Positions 45,823 to 55,091 of a stretch of 64,000 bases of DNA are shown one piece after another. Below the pieces are notes generated by a model that worked only from the letters and a program-made list of their open reading frames with translations, made no database searches and was not told the origin of the DNA. The stretch covers positions 186,001-250,000 of the forward strand of contig NZ_FMWG01000006.1 of assembly GCF_900102795.1 (NCBI RefSeq), in the 5' to 3' direction. Position 1 is the first letter of the stretch. Each line of letters begins with the position of its first letter. The stretch is from Epibacterium ulvae. Its GTDB lineage: Bacteria > Pseudomonadota > Alphaproteobacteria > Rhodobacterales > Rhodobacteraceae. The translations under genes and the position numbers were made by a program.

Positions 45823-46776
45823 ATGTGGACTCGTCGTCTGGCTGTTGCGGCTTTAGGTGTGTTTCTGGCTGTGCCTCTGTCTGCAGAGGTTGCGCCGTTG
45901 AAAGTGGTTGCCACAACTGGAATGATTGCAGATGCGGTCCGTCAGGTTGGCGGCGACGCTGTTGAGGTTAAGGCGCTGATGGGGCCGGGGGTTGATCCAC
46001 ATGCCTACCGTCAGACCCGTACAGATATAGTTGCATTGACGCGCGCTGATCTGGTGCTGTGGCATGGGTTGTATCTGGAAGCGCAGATGGAAAGTTTCAT
46101 GCAGGATCTGTCTGAAAAGCGGACTGTTGTTGCGCTGGCGGATCAGTTGCCGACGTCCATTCTGCGTGGTCACGATGATTATGACGATAAGTTTGATCCC
46201 CATGTCTGGATGGCGCCTGCCCTTTGGAAGCTGATGATCGATGAGGTTGAAACCGCGCTTTCAACCGTGTTGCCTGAAAAGGCGGAGATTTTTGCGGCCA
46301 ACGCGCAGGCGCACCAAAGTGAACTGGATGCGCTTGTGGCATATGGTCAGAACACTCTGAGCAAGGTTCCAGACAATCGCCGTGTGTTACTGTCTGCGCA
46401 TGATGCTTTTGGATATTTTGGACGCGAATATGGTTTTGAGGTCATGGGAGTTCAGGGCATTTCCACGCAGTCTGAGGCGGGTTTGAACCGGATCAGTGCG
46501 CTTGTTGATATGCTGGTGGACCGTCAGATTACCGCCGTTTTTGTGGAAAGTTCGGTTTCAGACCGCTCTGTTCGGGCGCTGATCGAGGGGGCAGCAGCCC
46601 AGGGACATGAGGTGCAGATCGGGGGCGAGTTGTTCTCGGACGCGATGGGGGCTGATGGCACCTACGAGGGCACTTATGTTGGGATGCTGGATCACAACAT
46701 CACCACGATTTCCAGCGCTTTTGGGGCAGATGTACCGGCGCGTGGGATGAACGGAAAACTGAGCGCAGGATTTTGA
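45823..46776 (+). CDS. sitA: Manganese/metal ABC transporter, periplasmic binding protein
   Basis: The 317-residue product has a signal peptide (about residues 1-21) and the ZnuA/TroA fold of cluster A-I binding proteins. Candidate metal ligands in TroA order are His60 (GPGVDPHAY), His127 (DPHVWM), His193 (AHDAFGYF) and Asp273 (LFSDAMG). A His-rich zinc loop, typical of ZnuA, is absent, so manganese or iron is more likely than zinc. Two Mur-like boxes precede the gene, which supports manganese. It begins a four-gene operon. Confidence 0.92.
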   Translation: MWTRRLAVAALGVFLAVPLSAEVAPLKVVATTGMIADAVRQVGGDAVEVKALMGPGVDPHAYRQTRTDIVALTRADLVLWHGLYLEAQMESFMQDLSEKRTVVALADQLPTSILRGHDDYDDKFDPHVWMAPALWKLMIDEVETALSTVLPEKAEIFAANAQAHQSELDALVAYGQNTLSKVPDNRRVLLSAHDAFGYFGREYGFEVMGVQGISTQSEAGLNRISALVDMLVDRQITAVFVESSVSDRSVRALIEGAAAQGHEVQIGGELFSDAMGADGTYEGTYVGMLDHNITTISSAFGADVPARGMNGKLSAGF

Positions 46777-46779
46777 TGC

Positions 46780-47586
46780 ATGTTTGATTTAGTCTCTGAA
46801 AATGGCGTTGCGCAATGTTCTAACCTTGAGGAGGGAGCCAGCCCGCTTGCTATTCGGGGGCTGACCGTAAGCTATGGTCAGAAACCAGCGGTGTTTTCTG
46901 TGGACATGACAGTTGTGCCAGGTCAGATGACCGCGATTATCGGGCCAAATGGCGCCGGAAAATCGACCTTGCTGAAGGCTGCATTGGGGCTTGTCCCCAA
47001 AGTGTCTGGTCAGGTGCGGGTTTTTGGTGCCGATCTTATCAAACAGCGGGAGCGTATTGCCTATGTGCCGCAGCGCGCCAGTGTGGATTGGGATTTCCCA
47101 ACCCGTGTGCTGGATGTGGTGTTGATGGGGCTTTATCGAGAGCTGGGCCTTTTGGCGCGCATTCGTGGCGCGCACCGCGCACAGGCCAAAGCCTGCCTTG
47201 AACGTGTTGGCATGGCTGATTTTGCGGATCGTCAGATTGGACAATTGTCAGGCGGTCAGCAGCAGCGGGTTTTCCTGGCGCGGGCTTTAGCGCAGAATGC
47301 AGATCTTTATCTGCTGGATGAACCCTTTGCCGGAGTGGATGCGGCCACTGAGAAAGCGATTATTTCTGTGCTGAAATCCCTGCGCGATGCAGGAAGGACG
47401 GTGGTTGTTGTGCATCACGATCTGGCCACTGTGCGTGATTATTTTGACAGTGTATTTCTAATCAACACGCGTAAAATTGCTGAAGGCCCAGTTGAACACG
47501 CGTTTACACCAGAGCTTCTGCAAGAGGCCTATGGCGGTCGTCTGGCGACGGCGCAAATGGACCAGATCCAACCTCTTGCAGGGTAA
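46780..47586 (+). CDS. sitB: Manganese/metal ABC transporter, ATPase
   Basis: The 268-residue product is the ABC ATPase of the operon: Walker A GPNGAGKSTLLKA, Q-loop YVPQRASVDWDFP, signature LSGGQQQRVFLARAL and Walker B LYLLDEPFAGVD, then the switch His in VVVHHDLAT. The opening VDWDFPTRVLDVVLMG is common in the MntB/ZnuC-type ATPases. It starts 3 bases after sitA and ends 5 bases before sitC. It powers uptake through the two permeases that follow. Confidence 0.95.
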   Translation: MFDLVSENGVAQCSNLEEGASPLAIRGLTVSYGQKPAVFSVDMTVVPGQMTAIIGPNGAGKSTLLKAALGLVPKVSGQVRVFGADLIKQRERIAYVPQRASVDWDFPTRVLDVVLMGLYRELGLLARIRGAHRAQAKACLERVGMADFADRQIGQLSGGQQQRVFLARALAQNADLYLLDEPFAGVDAATEKAIISVLKSLRDAGRTVVVVHHDLATVRDYFDSVFLINTRKIAEGPVEHAFTPELLQEAYGGRLATAQMDQIQPLAG

Positions 47587-47591
47587 AGACC

Positions 47592-48797
47592 GTGCTGTTT
47601 GACGCGCTTTTGCTGCAGCTTGGCTATAATGCAACGTTGGTTTCTATCGGGGCGGCGCTGCTAGGTGGGGCCGCGGGGATCACCGGGACTTTTCTATTTT
47701 TGCGCAAGCGCGCATTGGTGTCAGATGCTGTGAGCCATGCGACCCTTCCAGGCGTATGTCTGGCATTTCTACTGATGGTGAGCTTTGGTGGGGATGGGCG
47801 CAATCTGACGGGATTGCTGCTGGGATCTGCCGTTTCTGCCGCTGCAGGCCTTTGGTGCCTGAATTGGCTGACGCAACGCACCCGATTGGCGGAAGATGCC
47901 GCCATTGGTGCTGTGCTTTCGGTTTTCTTTGGCTTTGGCGTCGTATTGTTGACCGTTATTCAAACGCTTGGGGTTGGGCGTCAGGCTGGGCTGGAGGGGT
48001 TTTTGCTTGGCTCGACTGCGGGGATGTTGTTTTCAGATGCACTGGTCATAGCGGCGGGAGGAACGGCAACGCTTTTTGTGATCTTGCTTGCCCGCCGCGC
48101 GCTGACCTTGGTGGCCTTTGATCCCGACTTTGCGCAGACGCAGGGTCTGCCGGTCGGGCGGATTGATATGCTGATGATGGGTTTGGTGATGGCGGTTACG
48201 GTTGTCGGTCTCAAGATCGTTGGTTTAATTCTGATTGTTGCACTTTTGATTATTCCTGCTGTTACGGCACGGTTCTGGAGTGAACGATCAGAACAGGTTG
48301 TGGCGTTGGCGGGGCTCTTTGGGGCGGGGGCGGCCTATGTCGGGGCGGCGCTATCGGCCTCGGCTCCAAACCTGCCCACTGGTCCTTTGATTGTTTTGGT
48401 GAGTTTTGCATTTTTTGCCCTATCGTTGGTCTGTGCCCCACAACGCGGTGTTTTGGCGGCTGTCGTGCAGCGACGGCGCTTTCAGCGACGTGTGCATTTG
48501 AGGCAGGGCCTTCTGGCGCTGGCACAGAACCAACCGATCTATGAAGCACTAACGCTGCGATTGTTGCGGCAAGCGGGCTTGGCCCGCGCAGATGGTGTGG
48601 CAACCGATGCGGGGAAGGCCCGCGCCGCCAAGGCGTTGAGAGACGAAAAACGCTGGGAATTCGTGCGCCGGGATCCTGCGAATGAAACGGCGGCTGCTTT
48701 GTATGATGGGTTGCGGGCGATTGAAACGGTGCTGACGGCAGACCAGATTGCAGAGATTGACCGCCAGATTGGTGGTCCACAAGAGGTGCTATTATGA
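47592..48797 (+). CDS. sitC: Manganese/metal ABC transporter permease with soluble C-terminal extension
   Basis: The 401-residue product has the ABC-3 permease core in residues ~1-285 (LRKRALVSDAVSHATLPG, GAVLSVFFGFGVVLL, LKIVGLILIVALLIIPAVTARFW) with about eight membrane helices. Residues ~290-401 are soluble and charged (RRVHLRQGLLALAQNQPIYEALTLRLLRQAGLARADGVATDAGKARAAKAL...), with the look of a DtxR/MntR-like winged helix. Typical SitC proteins are near 290 residues. The gene starts with GTG 5 bases after sitB and overlaps sitD by ATGA. Confidence 0.88.
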   Translation: MLFDALLLQLGYNATLVSIGAALLGGAAGITGTFLFLRKRALVSDAVSHATLPGVCLAFLLMVSFGGDGRNLTGLLLGSAVSAAAGLWCLNWLTQRTRLAEDAAIGAVLSVFFGFGVVLLTVIQTLGVGRQAGLEGFLLGSTAGMLFSDALVIAAGGTATLFVILLARRALTLVAFDPDFAQTQGLPVGRIDMLMMGLVMAVTVVGLKIVGLILIVALLIIPAVTARFWSERSEQVVALAGLFGAGAAYVGAALSASAPNLPTGPLIVLVSFAFFALSLVCAPQRGVLAAVVQRRRFQRRVHLRQGLLALAQNQPIYEALTLRLLRQAGLARADGVATDAGKARAAKALRDEKRWEFVRRDPANETAAALYDGLRAIETVLTADQIAEIDRQIGGPQEVLL

Positions 48798-49723
48798 GTG
48801 GCGCAGAATTTGTCCCGCTGTCACTGCCGCCTTTGGTGATCGGAACCTGTGCGGCGATTGCCTGTGCTTTGCCAGGAAATTTCTTGGTGTTGCGCCGTCA
48901 GGCGTTGATCGGTGATGCGATCAGCCATGTGGTGCTACCGGGCATTGTGGTTGCCTTTTTGCTGACTGGAGCGATCTCGACATGGCCGATGATGTTGGGA
49001 GCCTCAGCAGCTTCGGTGGTTGCGGTTATCTTGATCGAAGCCATTCGCCGCCTTGGGCGTATTGAGCCGGGCGCGGCAATGGGGGTCGTCTTTACGACGA
49101 TGTTTGCCGCTGGTGTGCTATTGCTTGAACAGACAGACACGTCGACCGTGCATCTGGACGTGGAACATGCGCTTTATGGCAATTTAGAGAGCCTGATTTG
49201 GTTAGATGCTGTTGGCTGGACGTCTTTATGGGATTTTGAGGCATTGGCTGGCCTGCCTCCTGAAGTGTTCCGAATAGGTGCGGCGCTTTGCGGTGTGAGT
49301 CTGTTTATCGCTGTGTTTTGGCGGGCCTTAAAGATCTCAACCTTTGATGAAGGGTTTGCGCGCGCAGTGGGCATCGCCACGGCGCCTCTTGGTATTGCAC
49401 TTGTGATTACGGCGGCCATTGCCGCGGTTGCTGCCTTTGATGCTGTCGGGTCGATTATTGTGATTGCGATGTTCATCTGCCCACCTGCAGCGGCGCGTAT
49501 GATGACCAATCAGTTGGGGCATCAAGTGGCCTGGAGTGTTGTCTTTGCCGCTGTCTCGGCCATTTTGGGATATGTATTGGCGGGATATGGGCCTTTGTGG
49601 CTGGGTCTGCAGGATGCAGTATCTGCCGCAGGAATGATTGCAACACTATCTGGCGTGATTCTCGCACTCTGTGCGCGTTTTGGCCCCTGTCGCCGCCGGG
49701 CTGGCGCGCCCCTAGGCGTATAG
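48794..49723 (+). CDS. sitD: Manganese/metal ABC transporter permease
   Basis: The 309-residue product is the second ABC-3 permease, with LPLVIGTCAAIACALPGNFLVLRRQALIGDAISHVVLPGIVVAF at the start and AFDAVGSIIVIAMFICPPAAARMM further on. It lacks the soluble tail seen in SitC and has the usual family length. Its ATG overlaps the sitC stop (ATGA), so translation is coupled. Together with SitC it forms the transmembrane channel of the operon. Confidence 0.92.
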   Translation: MSGAEFVPLSLPPLVIGTCAAIACALPGNFLVLRRQALIGDAISHVVLPGIVVAFLLTGAISTWPMMLGASAASVVAVILIEAIRRLGRIEPGAAMGVVFTTMFAAGVLLLEQTDTSTVHLDVEHALYGNLESLIWLDAVGWTSLWDFEALAGLPPEVFRIGAALCGVSLFIAVFWRALKISTFDEGFARAVGIATAPLGIALVITAAIAAVAAFDAVGSIIVIAMFICPPAAARMMTNQLGHQVAWSVVFAAVSAILGYVLAGYGPLWLGLQDAVSAAGMIATLSGVILALCARFGPCRRRAGAPLGV

Positions 49724-49799
49724 CTCTTTGTCTTAAGTGCCTGTTTTGTTCTAATTTGGCGCTGGCGCATCTCGTCTTAGATGTGCTAAATTTAGCGGT

Positions 49800-51713
49800 A
49801 TGAGAAGCCAAGACCCCCAGATCAGCCATGAGACAACGATTGCGCGTCCAGTGATCCGACAACTGGATGACAGTGCGATCAACCGTATTGCTGCGGGGGA
49901 AGTGGTGGAACGTCCGGCCTCAGCGGTGAAAGAGCTGGTGGAAAACGCCGTGGACGCAGGTGCGCGCCGGATTTTGGTTGAGGTTGCGGATGGCGGCAAA
50001 ACACTGATCCGCGTGACGGATGATGGCGTGGGTATGACACCCGAGGATCTGCCTCTTGCGTTGTCACGTCATGCCACGTCAAAGATCGATGGCAGTGATT
50101 TGCTGAATATCCACACCTTTGGATTTCGGGGGGAAGCGTTGCCGTCACTTGGTGCGGTGGGGCGTCTTACGATTACCAGTCGTGCACAAGGGCATGAGGC
50201 CGCACAAATTGAGGTTTCAGGCGGACAGGCTGCGCCGGTAAAGCCTGCAGGCTTGCGGGCTGGAACAATCGTAGAGCTGCGGGATCTGTTCTTTGCAACG
50301 CCTGCGCGTTTGAAATTCATGCGCTCTGATCGCGCCGAAAATCAGGCGATTTCGGATGTGGTCAAACGTCTGGCCATGGCAGAGCCGTCGATCGGGTTTA
50401 CCCTGCGCGATGTGTCGGGAGGCGGTGAGGGACGCGTGACCTTTCGCGCAGATCCTTTGCCCGGTGATTTGTTTGATGCTTTGCATGGACGTCTGGCGCA
50501 TGTGATTGGTCGTGAATTTGCTGAAAATGCGCTGCGGATTGATGCCAATCGGGATGGGTTGCGCCTTTATGGCTATGCTGCTTTGCCAACCTATTCGCGC
50601 GGGGCTGCGGTGACGCAGTTCCTGTTTGTGAACACGCGACCCGTGAAAGATAAAATGCTGACAGGGGCCTTACGGGCCGCTTATATGGATTTTCTCAGTC
50701 GGGATCGCCATCCGGCGGCTGCGCTGTTTATTGATTGTGATCCCGAGCAGGTGGATGTGAATGTGCATCCCGCGAAGTCTGAGGTGCGCTTTCGGGATCC
50801 GGGTGTGGCGCGCGGGTTGATTGTTTCCTCGTTGCGCCATGCATTGGCCGAGGCAGGCCATCGGGCATCAACAACGGTTGCGGGCGCAACATTAGGGGCA
50901 ATGCGCCCTGAGGAACCAACTGCTAGCGGCGGACCCCGGATCTATCAGATGGAGCGCCCTTCCTATGGCGCACGTCAGCAGTCCTATGCGGCGCAATCCC
51001 CAGTGCAGCCGCCAACGTTGTCTTATCCTGCGCCGCCATCGACAGAGACACCGGGTTTTGCCGAACTGTCTGACGCTTATAGCGGGCAAACCATTGAAAC
51101 GCCTGATCCGCAACCAGACCATCCAATCGAGGATCTGCCATTGGGAGCCGCGCGTGGGCAGGTGCATGAAAACTATATCATTGCGCAGACGCGTGACGGT
51201 ATGGTGATTGTGGATCAGCACGCGGCCCATGAACGCCTTGTCTATGAACAGCTGAAAGCACAGATGGCGGAAAACGGTGTGACGGCGCAGGCTTTGCTTA
51301 TTCCTGAAATTGTGCAGCTCAGCGAAGGCGATTGCGCGCGTCTGCTGGATGTTTCAGATGAGCTGTATAAATTTGGCCTTGGTATTGAACCCTTTGGCGG
51401 CAATGCGATTGCTGTTCGTGAAACGCCAGCGCTGCTTGGGGAAGTGAATGCAGAAGCGATGCTGCGTGATATCCTGGATGAGCTGGACGATCAGGGCGAA
51501 AGCCAGCTGGTGCAGGCCCGGATCGAAGCCATCCTGAGCCGGGTTGCCTGTCATGGCTCGATCCGCTCTGGGCGGCGGATGCGGGGCGAAGAGATGAATG
51601 CGCTGTTGCGCGAAATGGAGGCCACGCCTCATTCTGGTCAATGCAATCATGGCCGCCCGACCTATGTCGAATTGAAATTGGCTGACATTGAGCGGCTGTT
51701 TGGTCGCACGTGA
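49800..51713 (+). CDS. mutL: DNA mismatch repair endonuclease MutL
   Basis: The 637-residue product has a GHKL ATPase N-terminus (IRQLDDSAINRIAAGEVVERPASAVKELVENAVDAGARR, GFRGEALPSLGAV) and a C-terminal dimer/endonuclease domain from about residue 450. The latter carries the endonuclease motif DQHAAHERLVYE (fits DQHA-x2-E-x4-E, near residue 471), ACHGSIRSGRRM and CNHGRPT, so it is a nicking MutL like the human PMS2 type, not the E. coli type. A Pro/Thr-rich linker separates the halves. rmuC follows 16 bases later. Confidence 0.96.
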   Translation: MRSQDPQISHETTIARPVIRQLDDSAINRIAAGEVVERPASAVKELVENAVDAGARRILVEVADGGKTLIRVTDDGVGMTPEDLPLALSRHATSKIDGSDLLNIHTFGFRGEALPSLGAVGRLTITSRAQGHEAAQIEVSGGQAAPVKPAGLRAGTIVELRDLFFATPARLKFMRSDRAENQAISDVVKRLAMAEPSIGFTLRDVSGGGEGRVTFRADPLPGDLFDALHGRLAHVIGREFAENALRIDANRDGLRLYGYAALPTYSRGAAVTQFLFVNTRPVKDKMLTGALRAAYMDFLSRDRHPAAALFIDCDPEQVDVNVHPAKSEVRFRDPGVARGLIVSSLRHALAEAGHRASTTVAGATLGAMRPEEPTASGGPRIYQMERPSYGARQQSYAAQSPVQPPTLSYPAPPSTETPGFAELSDAYSGQTIETPDPQPDHPIEDLPLGAARGQVHENYIIAQTRDGMVIVDQHAAHERLVYEQLKAQMAENGVTAQALLIPEIVQLSEGDCARLLDVSDELYKFGLGIEPFGGNAIAVRETPALLGEVNAEAMLRDILDELDDQGESQLVQARIEAILSRVACHGSIRSGRRMRGEEMNALLREMEATPHSGQCNHGRPTYVELKLADIERLFGRT

Positions 51714-51729
51714 CCTGTTCGGAGTTTTT

Positions 51730-53139
51730 ATGACCGAAGATCTTTTTCCCGTTGTTCTGATCGGCCTGCTGTTGGGGGGGCTTGTAATCGGCGCAGTATT
51801 GTTGCGCCGGGCGGTTTCACGGGTTGAACGCCTACAGAGCGAAGTTGCTGAACTGATGCGTCACAACGCTGATTTGCAGGCGGATAATGCTACCTTACAT
51901 GCGGCAGCAACGCGGTTGCCTGAGGTTTTGGACGAAGTCACAACCTTACGACGCATCCATGAGAACGAATTGGTTGCTCGCCATAAGGCTGAGGCTGAAG
52001 TCAAAGCACTGACAGTGCAGCATGAGGCGCGACTGGAAGAATTGCGCCAGATGAACGCACAGCTCGAAAGCAAATTCTCGGCAATGGCGTCTGGTGTGCT
52101 TAAGCAGAATTCAGAAAGTTTTCTCAATCTGGTGAGTGAACGATTTCAGGCCCATAAGAAAACAGCTGATGCAGACCTTGCGCAGCGCCATGCCGCCATC
52201 GAAGGCTTGGTCAAGCCTTTGGATGAAAAACTTGGCCAGTTTGGTAAGCAGATCAAAGACATCGAACAATCCCGTAATGAAGCCTATGGCGCTATTCGCG
52301 AACAGGTCAAAACCCTATCCGAAGGGCAGGCGGCGCTTGGTGGAGAAACCCGTAAATTGGTGCAAGCCCTGCGTGCGCCCAAAACACGGGGCCGGTGGGG
52401 CGAAATGCAGATGCGTCAGGTCTTTGAAATGGCAGGCATGTCTGAACATGTAGATTACGAGTTGGAGAAATCTGTTAACACCGATGCGGGGCAACGTCGC
52501 CCGGATGCGGTTGTCCGCATTCCCGGTGGGCGGTCGATCATTGTTGATGCCAAAACTCCGCTTGAAGGTTACCTAGATGCGTTGGAAGCGGAAACCCCGG
52601 AAGAGCAATCAACCCATTTGCAGCGCCATTCAGCCCATGTGCGCACCCATGTGAAACAGTTATCGTCCAAAGCCTATCAGGCCGCATTGGGGGAAACGCC
52701 TGATTTCGTGGTGATGTTCATTCCCGGTGAAACCTTTGTTTCTGCCGCGGTTGAAGCGGATGCAGGGCTGATTGAATATGCCTTTGAAAATAAGGTTTTG
52801 ATTGCAACCCCGACCACATTGATGGCCTTGGTTAAATCCATTGCTTATGGCTGGCAGCAGGAAAAAATGGCTGAGAACGCGATCGAGGTGCAAAAGACAG
52901 CGCGCGATCTATACGACCGTTTAAACACGTTTTCCAAGAATCTGGCTTCGGTTGGCAAGTCGCTGTCGTCTTCGGTTAATCATTACAATAAGGCTGTTGG
53001 ATCCTTAGAGGCGCGCGTCATGCCGTCCGCCAGACGGTTCGAAGCGATGGGAGTTGTTGCGCAGGGTGGTGAGCTGGACAGCCCTGACGCTGTAGAGTTA
53101 GAGCCTCGTCAGATGACTTTGCTTGGATCAGATAATTAG
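51730..53139 (+). CDS. rmuC: DNA recombination protein RmuC
   Basis: The 469-residue product has an N-terminal membrane segment (FPVVLIGLLLGGLVIGAVLL), a long coiled-coil (residues ~30-190) and the RmuC nuclease-like domain: RAPKTRGRWGEMQMRQVFEMAGM, RPDAVVRIPGGRSIIVDAKTPLEGYLDALEA, DFVVMFIPGETFVSAAVE, and IATPTTLMALVKSIAYGWQQE. RmuC limits inversion between short inverted repeats; its catalysis is unproven. ATG at 51730 has GGAG 5 bases before. The cyclase gene starts nearly at its stop. Confidence 0.92.
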   Translation: MTEDLFPVVLIGLLLGGLVIGAVLLRRAVSRVERLQSEVAELMRHNADLQADNATLHAAATRLPEVLDEVTTLRRIHENELVARHKAEAEVKALTVQHEARLEELRQMNAQLESKFSAMASGVLKQNSESFLNLVSERFQAHKKTADADLAQRHAAIEGLVKPLDEKLGQFGKQIKDIEQSRNEAYGAIREQVKTLSEGQAALGGETRKLVQALRAPKTRGRWGEMQMRQVFEMAGMSEHVDYELEKSVNTDAGQRRPDAVVRIPGGRSIIVDAKTPLEGYLDALEAETPEEQSTHLQRHSAHVRTHVKQLSSKAYQAALGETPDFVVMFIPGETFVSAAVEADAGLIEYAFENKVLIATPTTLMALVKSIAYGWQQEKMAENAIEVQKTARDLYDRLNTFSKNLASVGKSLSSSVNHYNKAVGSLEARVMPSARRFEAMGVVAQGGELDSPDAVELEPRQMTLLGSDN

Positions 53140-53140
53140 A

Positions 53141-54433
53141 ATGACGGCGGGGCTTTCGCCGCAAGAAGAATTGTTACGGCGCGCGCAAATTGATGCTGAG
53201 CGTGTGGTTGCTTTGTTGCGTATGTTAGTTGCGCTTGCGCTGTGGGGCGGTGTAATCCTAGCTATTGATGAATTTACTTTGGAGGCGCAGCCTTATCTGA
53301 AAACACAGATCATAATCGCAAACGTAATGATGGGATCTTATTTTCTGCTGGGAGCCGTCAGTTTTCTTGCGGTTCGCGCAGGAGTGTTTCGCCGTTGGAT
53401 GATCTGGTTTGTTGCAACGGCGGATTGTGGTTTTCTTATCCTCAATACTTGGCTTAGTCTTAAGAATACATCCGTTCCAGGGGATATGTTGTTTTTAATG
53501 CCGGCCGTTTGGTTGGCACCTTTGGTGCTGGCTTTCAGTGTCCTACGCTTTAACCCTCGTATTCAGGCATATAGTGTTGCTTTGATTGTCGCGGGATTGG
53601 CATCTCTGTGTTTCGTGGTTAAAATTCCGGGTGACGTTGACATGTTGCCGCGGATCGAAACTGCGCTTGCGGCTCCACCGAATTTAATTCGTTTGTTTAT
53701 GGTTTTCCTTGCAGGCATGGTGCTGGTCTTTGCGGCATTTCGCACCAATGCCCTGTTGCGGGTATCTATAGCGGCGACCAAGGAAAAAGCCTATCTGACC
53801 CGGTATTTACCCCGTAAACTTGTCGAGGACCTGACCGCTGCAGATCCAGAAGAATTACGTAACGGACAATTGTGTGAAGCCGCTATTCTATTTGCTGATA
53901 TTCGCGGATTTACGCGATGGGCTGAAGGGCGTGCACCAGAGGAAATCGGAGCTTTTATCACTGAATTCCGCGAACGTGTTGAGCATGTTACGAAAGCACA
54001 TGGCGGCGTTATAGACAAATATATAGGTGATGCGGCAATGGTGTTGTTTATGGATGGTTCCGTAGCAGAACGAGGACTGGCCTGTGGCAACGCTCTACTG
54101 AGAGAAATCACACTTTGGTCGGAGCTTCGATGCGAGCAGGGGTATACGCCGGTACGGATTGGTATTGGCTTGCATCAGGGAGAAGTCCTTGCAGGTGTTG
54201 TCGGCACAGAAGAGCGCCTAGAATATACGGTTTTGGGAGATACTGTGAATATCGCGTCTCGTTTGCAAGAGCAGTGTAAACAGGCCGAAGTTGATTTTAT
54301 TACTTCGGAAACGGTTTTGGACTCTGCTGCAGTGCAAGAGGGGTGGCATTTCTTGCGTTCTGAAAAGTTGCGGGGCAGGGTTGGAGAGATCCGATTGTAC
54401 GGGCTCTCTACCGTGCCAGAAAATCGATGTTAG
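53141..54433 (+). CDS. Membrane-bound class III nucleotide cyclase
   Basis: The 430-residue product has about six membrane helices (residues ~25-210) and a C-terminal class III cyclase domain (residues ~240-420). Metal-binding aspartates are visible in AILFADIRGFTRWAE and DKYIGDAAMVLFM, with the transition-state residues in YTVLGDTVNIASRLQEQ. It should make cAMP (or cGMP) from the cytoplasmic face, with the membrane domain as sensor. Its ATG lies 1 base after the rmuC stop. The substrate-specifying Lys/Asp pair was not resolved by eye. It is convergent with the GST gene, 2 bases between stops. Confidence 0.88.
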   Translation: MTAGLSPQEELLRRAQIDAERVVALLRMLVALALWGGVILAIDEFTLEAQPYLKTQIIIANVMMGSYFLLGAVSFLAVRAGVFRRWMIWFVATADCGFLILNTWLSLKNTSVPGDMLFLMPAVWLAPLVLAFSVLRFNPRIQAYSVALIVAGLASLCFVVKIPGDVDMLPRIETALAAPPNLIRLFMVFLAGMVLVFAAFRTNALLRVSIAATKEKAYLTRYLPRKLVEDLTAADPEELRNGQLCEAAILFADIRGFTRWAEGRAPEEIGAFITEFRERVEHVTKAHGGVIDKYIGDAAMVLFMDGSVAERGLACGNALLREITLWSELRCEQGYTPVRIGIGLHQGEVLAGVVGTEERLEYTVLGDTVNIASRLQEQCKQAEVDFITSETVLDSAAVQEGWHFLRSEKLRGRVGEIRLYGLSTVPENRC

Positions 54434-54435
54434 CT

Positions 54436-55068
54436 CTAACTGAGCTTGGCATTGCTCAACATACCCTGTTCCCAAACCCGTTTCACAGAGGCGCGTTGTT
54501 CCATAGTTTTCATGAACGTGTGGATCTTGGGGAAATCCTCTGGATTAACGCCATCGCCCTTTAGCCAAGTGCAGATCACATAGAGGTAGATATCAGCAAG
54601 AGAGGCTGTTTCTCCCAACACATAGGGCTCTTTCAGGCCATATTTGGAGATGTAAGCACAGGATTCAGCCATCGTTTGAGGCACTTTGGCGGTCATATCC
54701 TCAAAAGAAGATGCGGCTGAGGCCCAGCGTGATCCGCGCATTTTATGCGCGTGGTTCACGTGCATTGTAGAGGCAAGATAGAACATAACTTCGCGCATTC
54801 TTGCCAAAAGCAGAGGGTCGCTTGGGCGCAGCTGAGCAGCGGGGGCAAGGTCTGCGATATATTCCAACAGCGCGCCTGTCTCTGTGAGAATACCGCCATC
54901 GACGACCAAAGCAGGTACGCGACCTTTGGGGTTTATCTGGCCAAAGGCGGCGCTTGCCTGTTCTTTGTTGGCGAAATCAATTCGGACTGCCTCATAGTCG
55001 AGACCTGCTTCTTCCAGTGCAATTGCGATGGCCACTGAAATGGTATTGGGAGCGAAATAGAGCTGCAT
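54436..55068 (-). CDS. Glutathione S-transferase family protein
   Basis: The 210-residue product has an N-terminal thioredoxin fold (MQLYFAPNTISVAIAIALEEAGLDYEAVRIDF, then GRVPALVVDGGILTETGALLEYIAD) and a C-terminal all-helical domain. The NTISVAIAIAL start recalls beta/Theta-type bacterial GSTs with Ser or Cys near position 10. Conjugation, reduction or transport of a small electrophile is possible; no specific role is visible. It is upstream of, and in line with, the histidine phosphatase gene order on the minus strand (phosphatase first). Confidence 0.86.
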   Translation of the reverse strand: MQLYFAPNTISVAIAIALEEAGLDYEAVRIDFANKEQASAAFGQINPKGRVPALVVDGGILTETGALLEYIADLAPAAQLRPSDPLLLARMREVMFYLASTMHVNHAHKMRGSRWASAASSFEDMTAKVPQTMAESCAYISKYGLKEPYVLGETASLADIYLYVICTWLKGDGVNPEDFPKIHTFMKTMEQRASVKRVWEQGMLSNAKLS

Positions 55069-55091
55069 GTTAAATCTCCGGAACGACAGAG

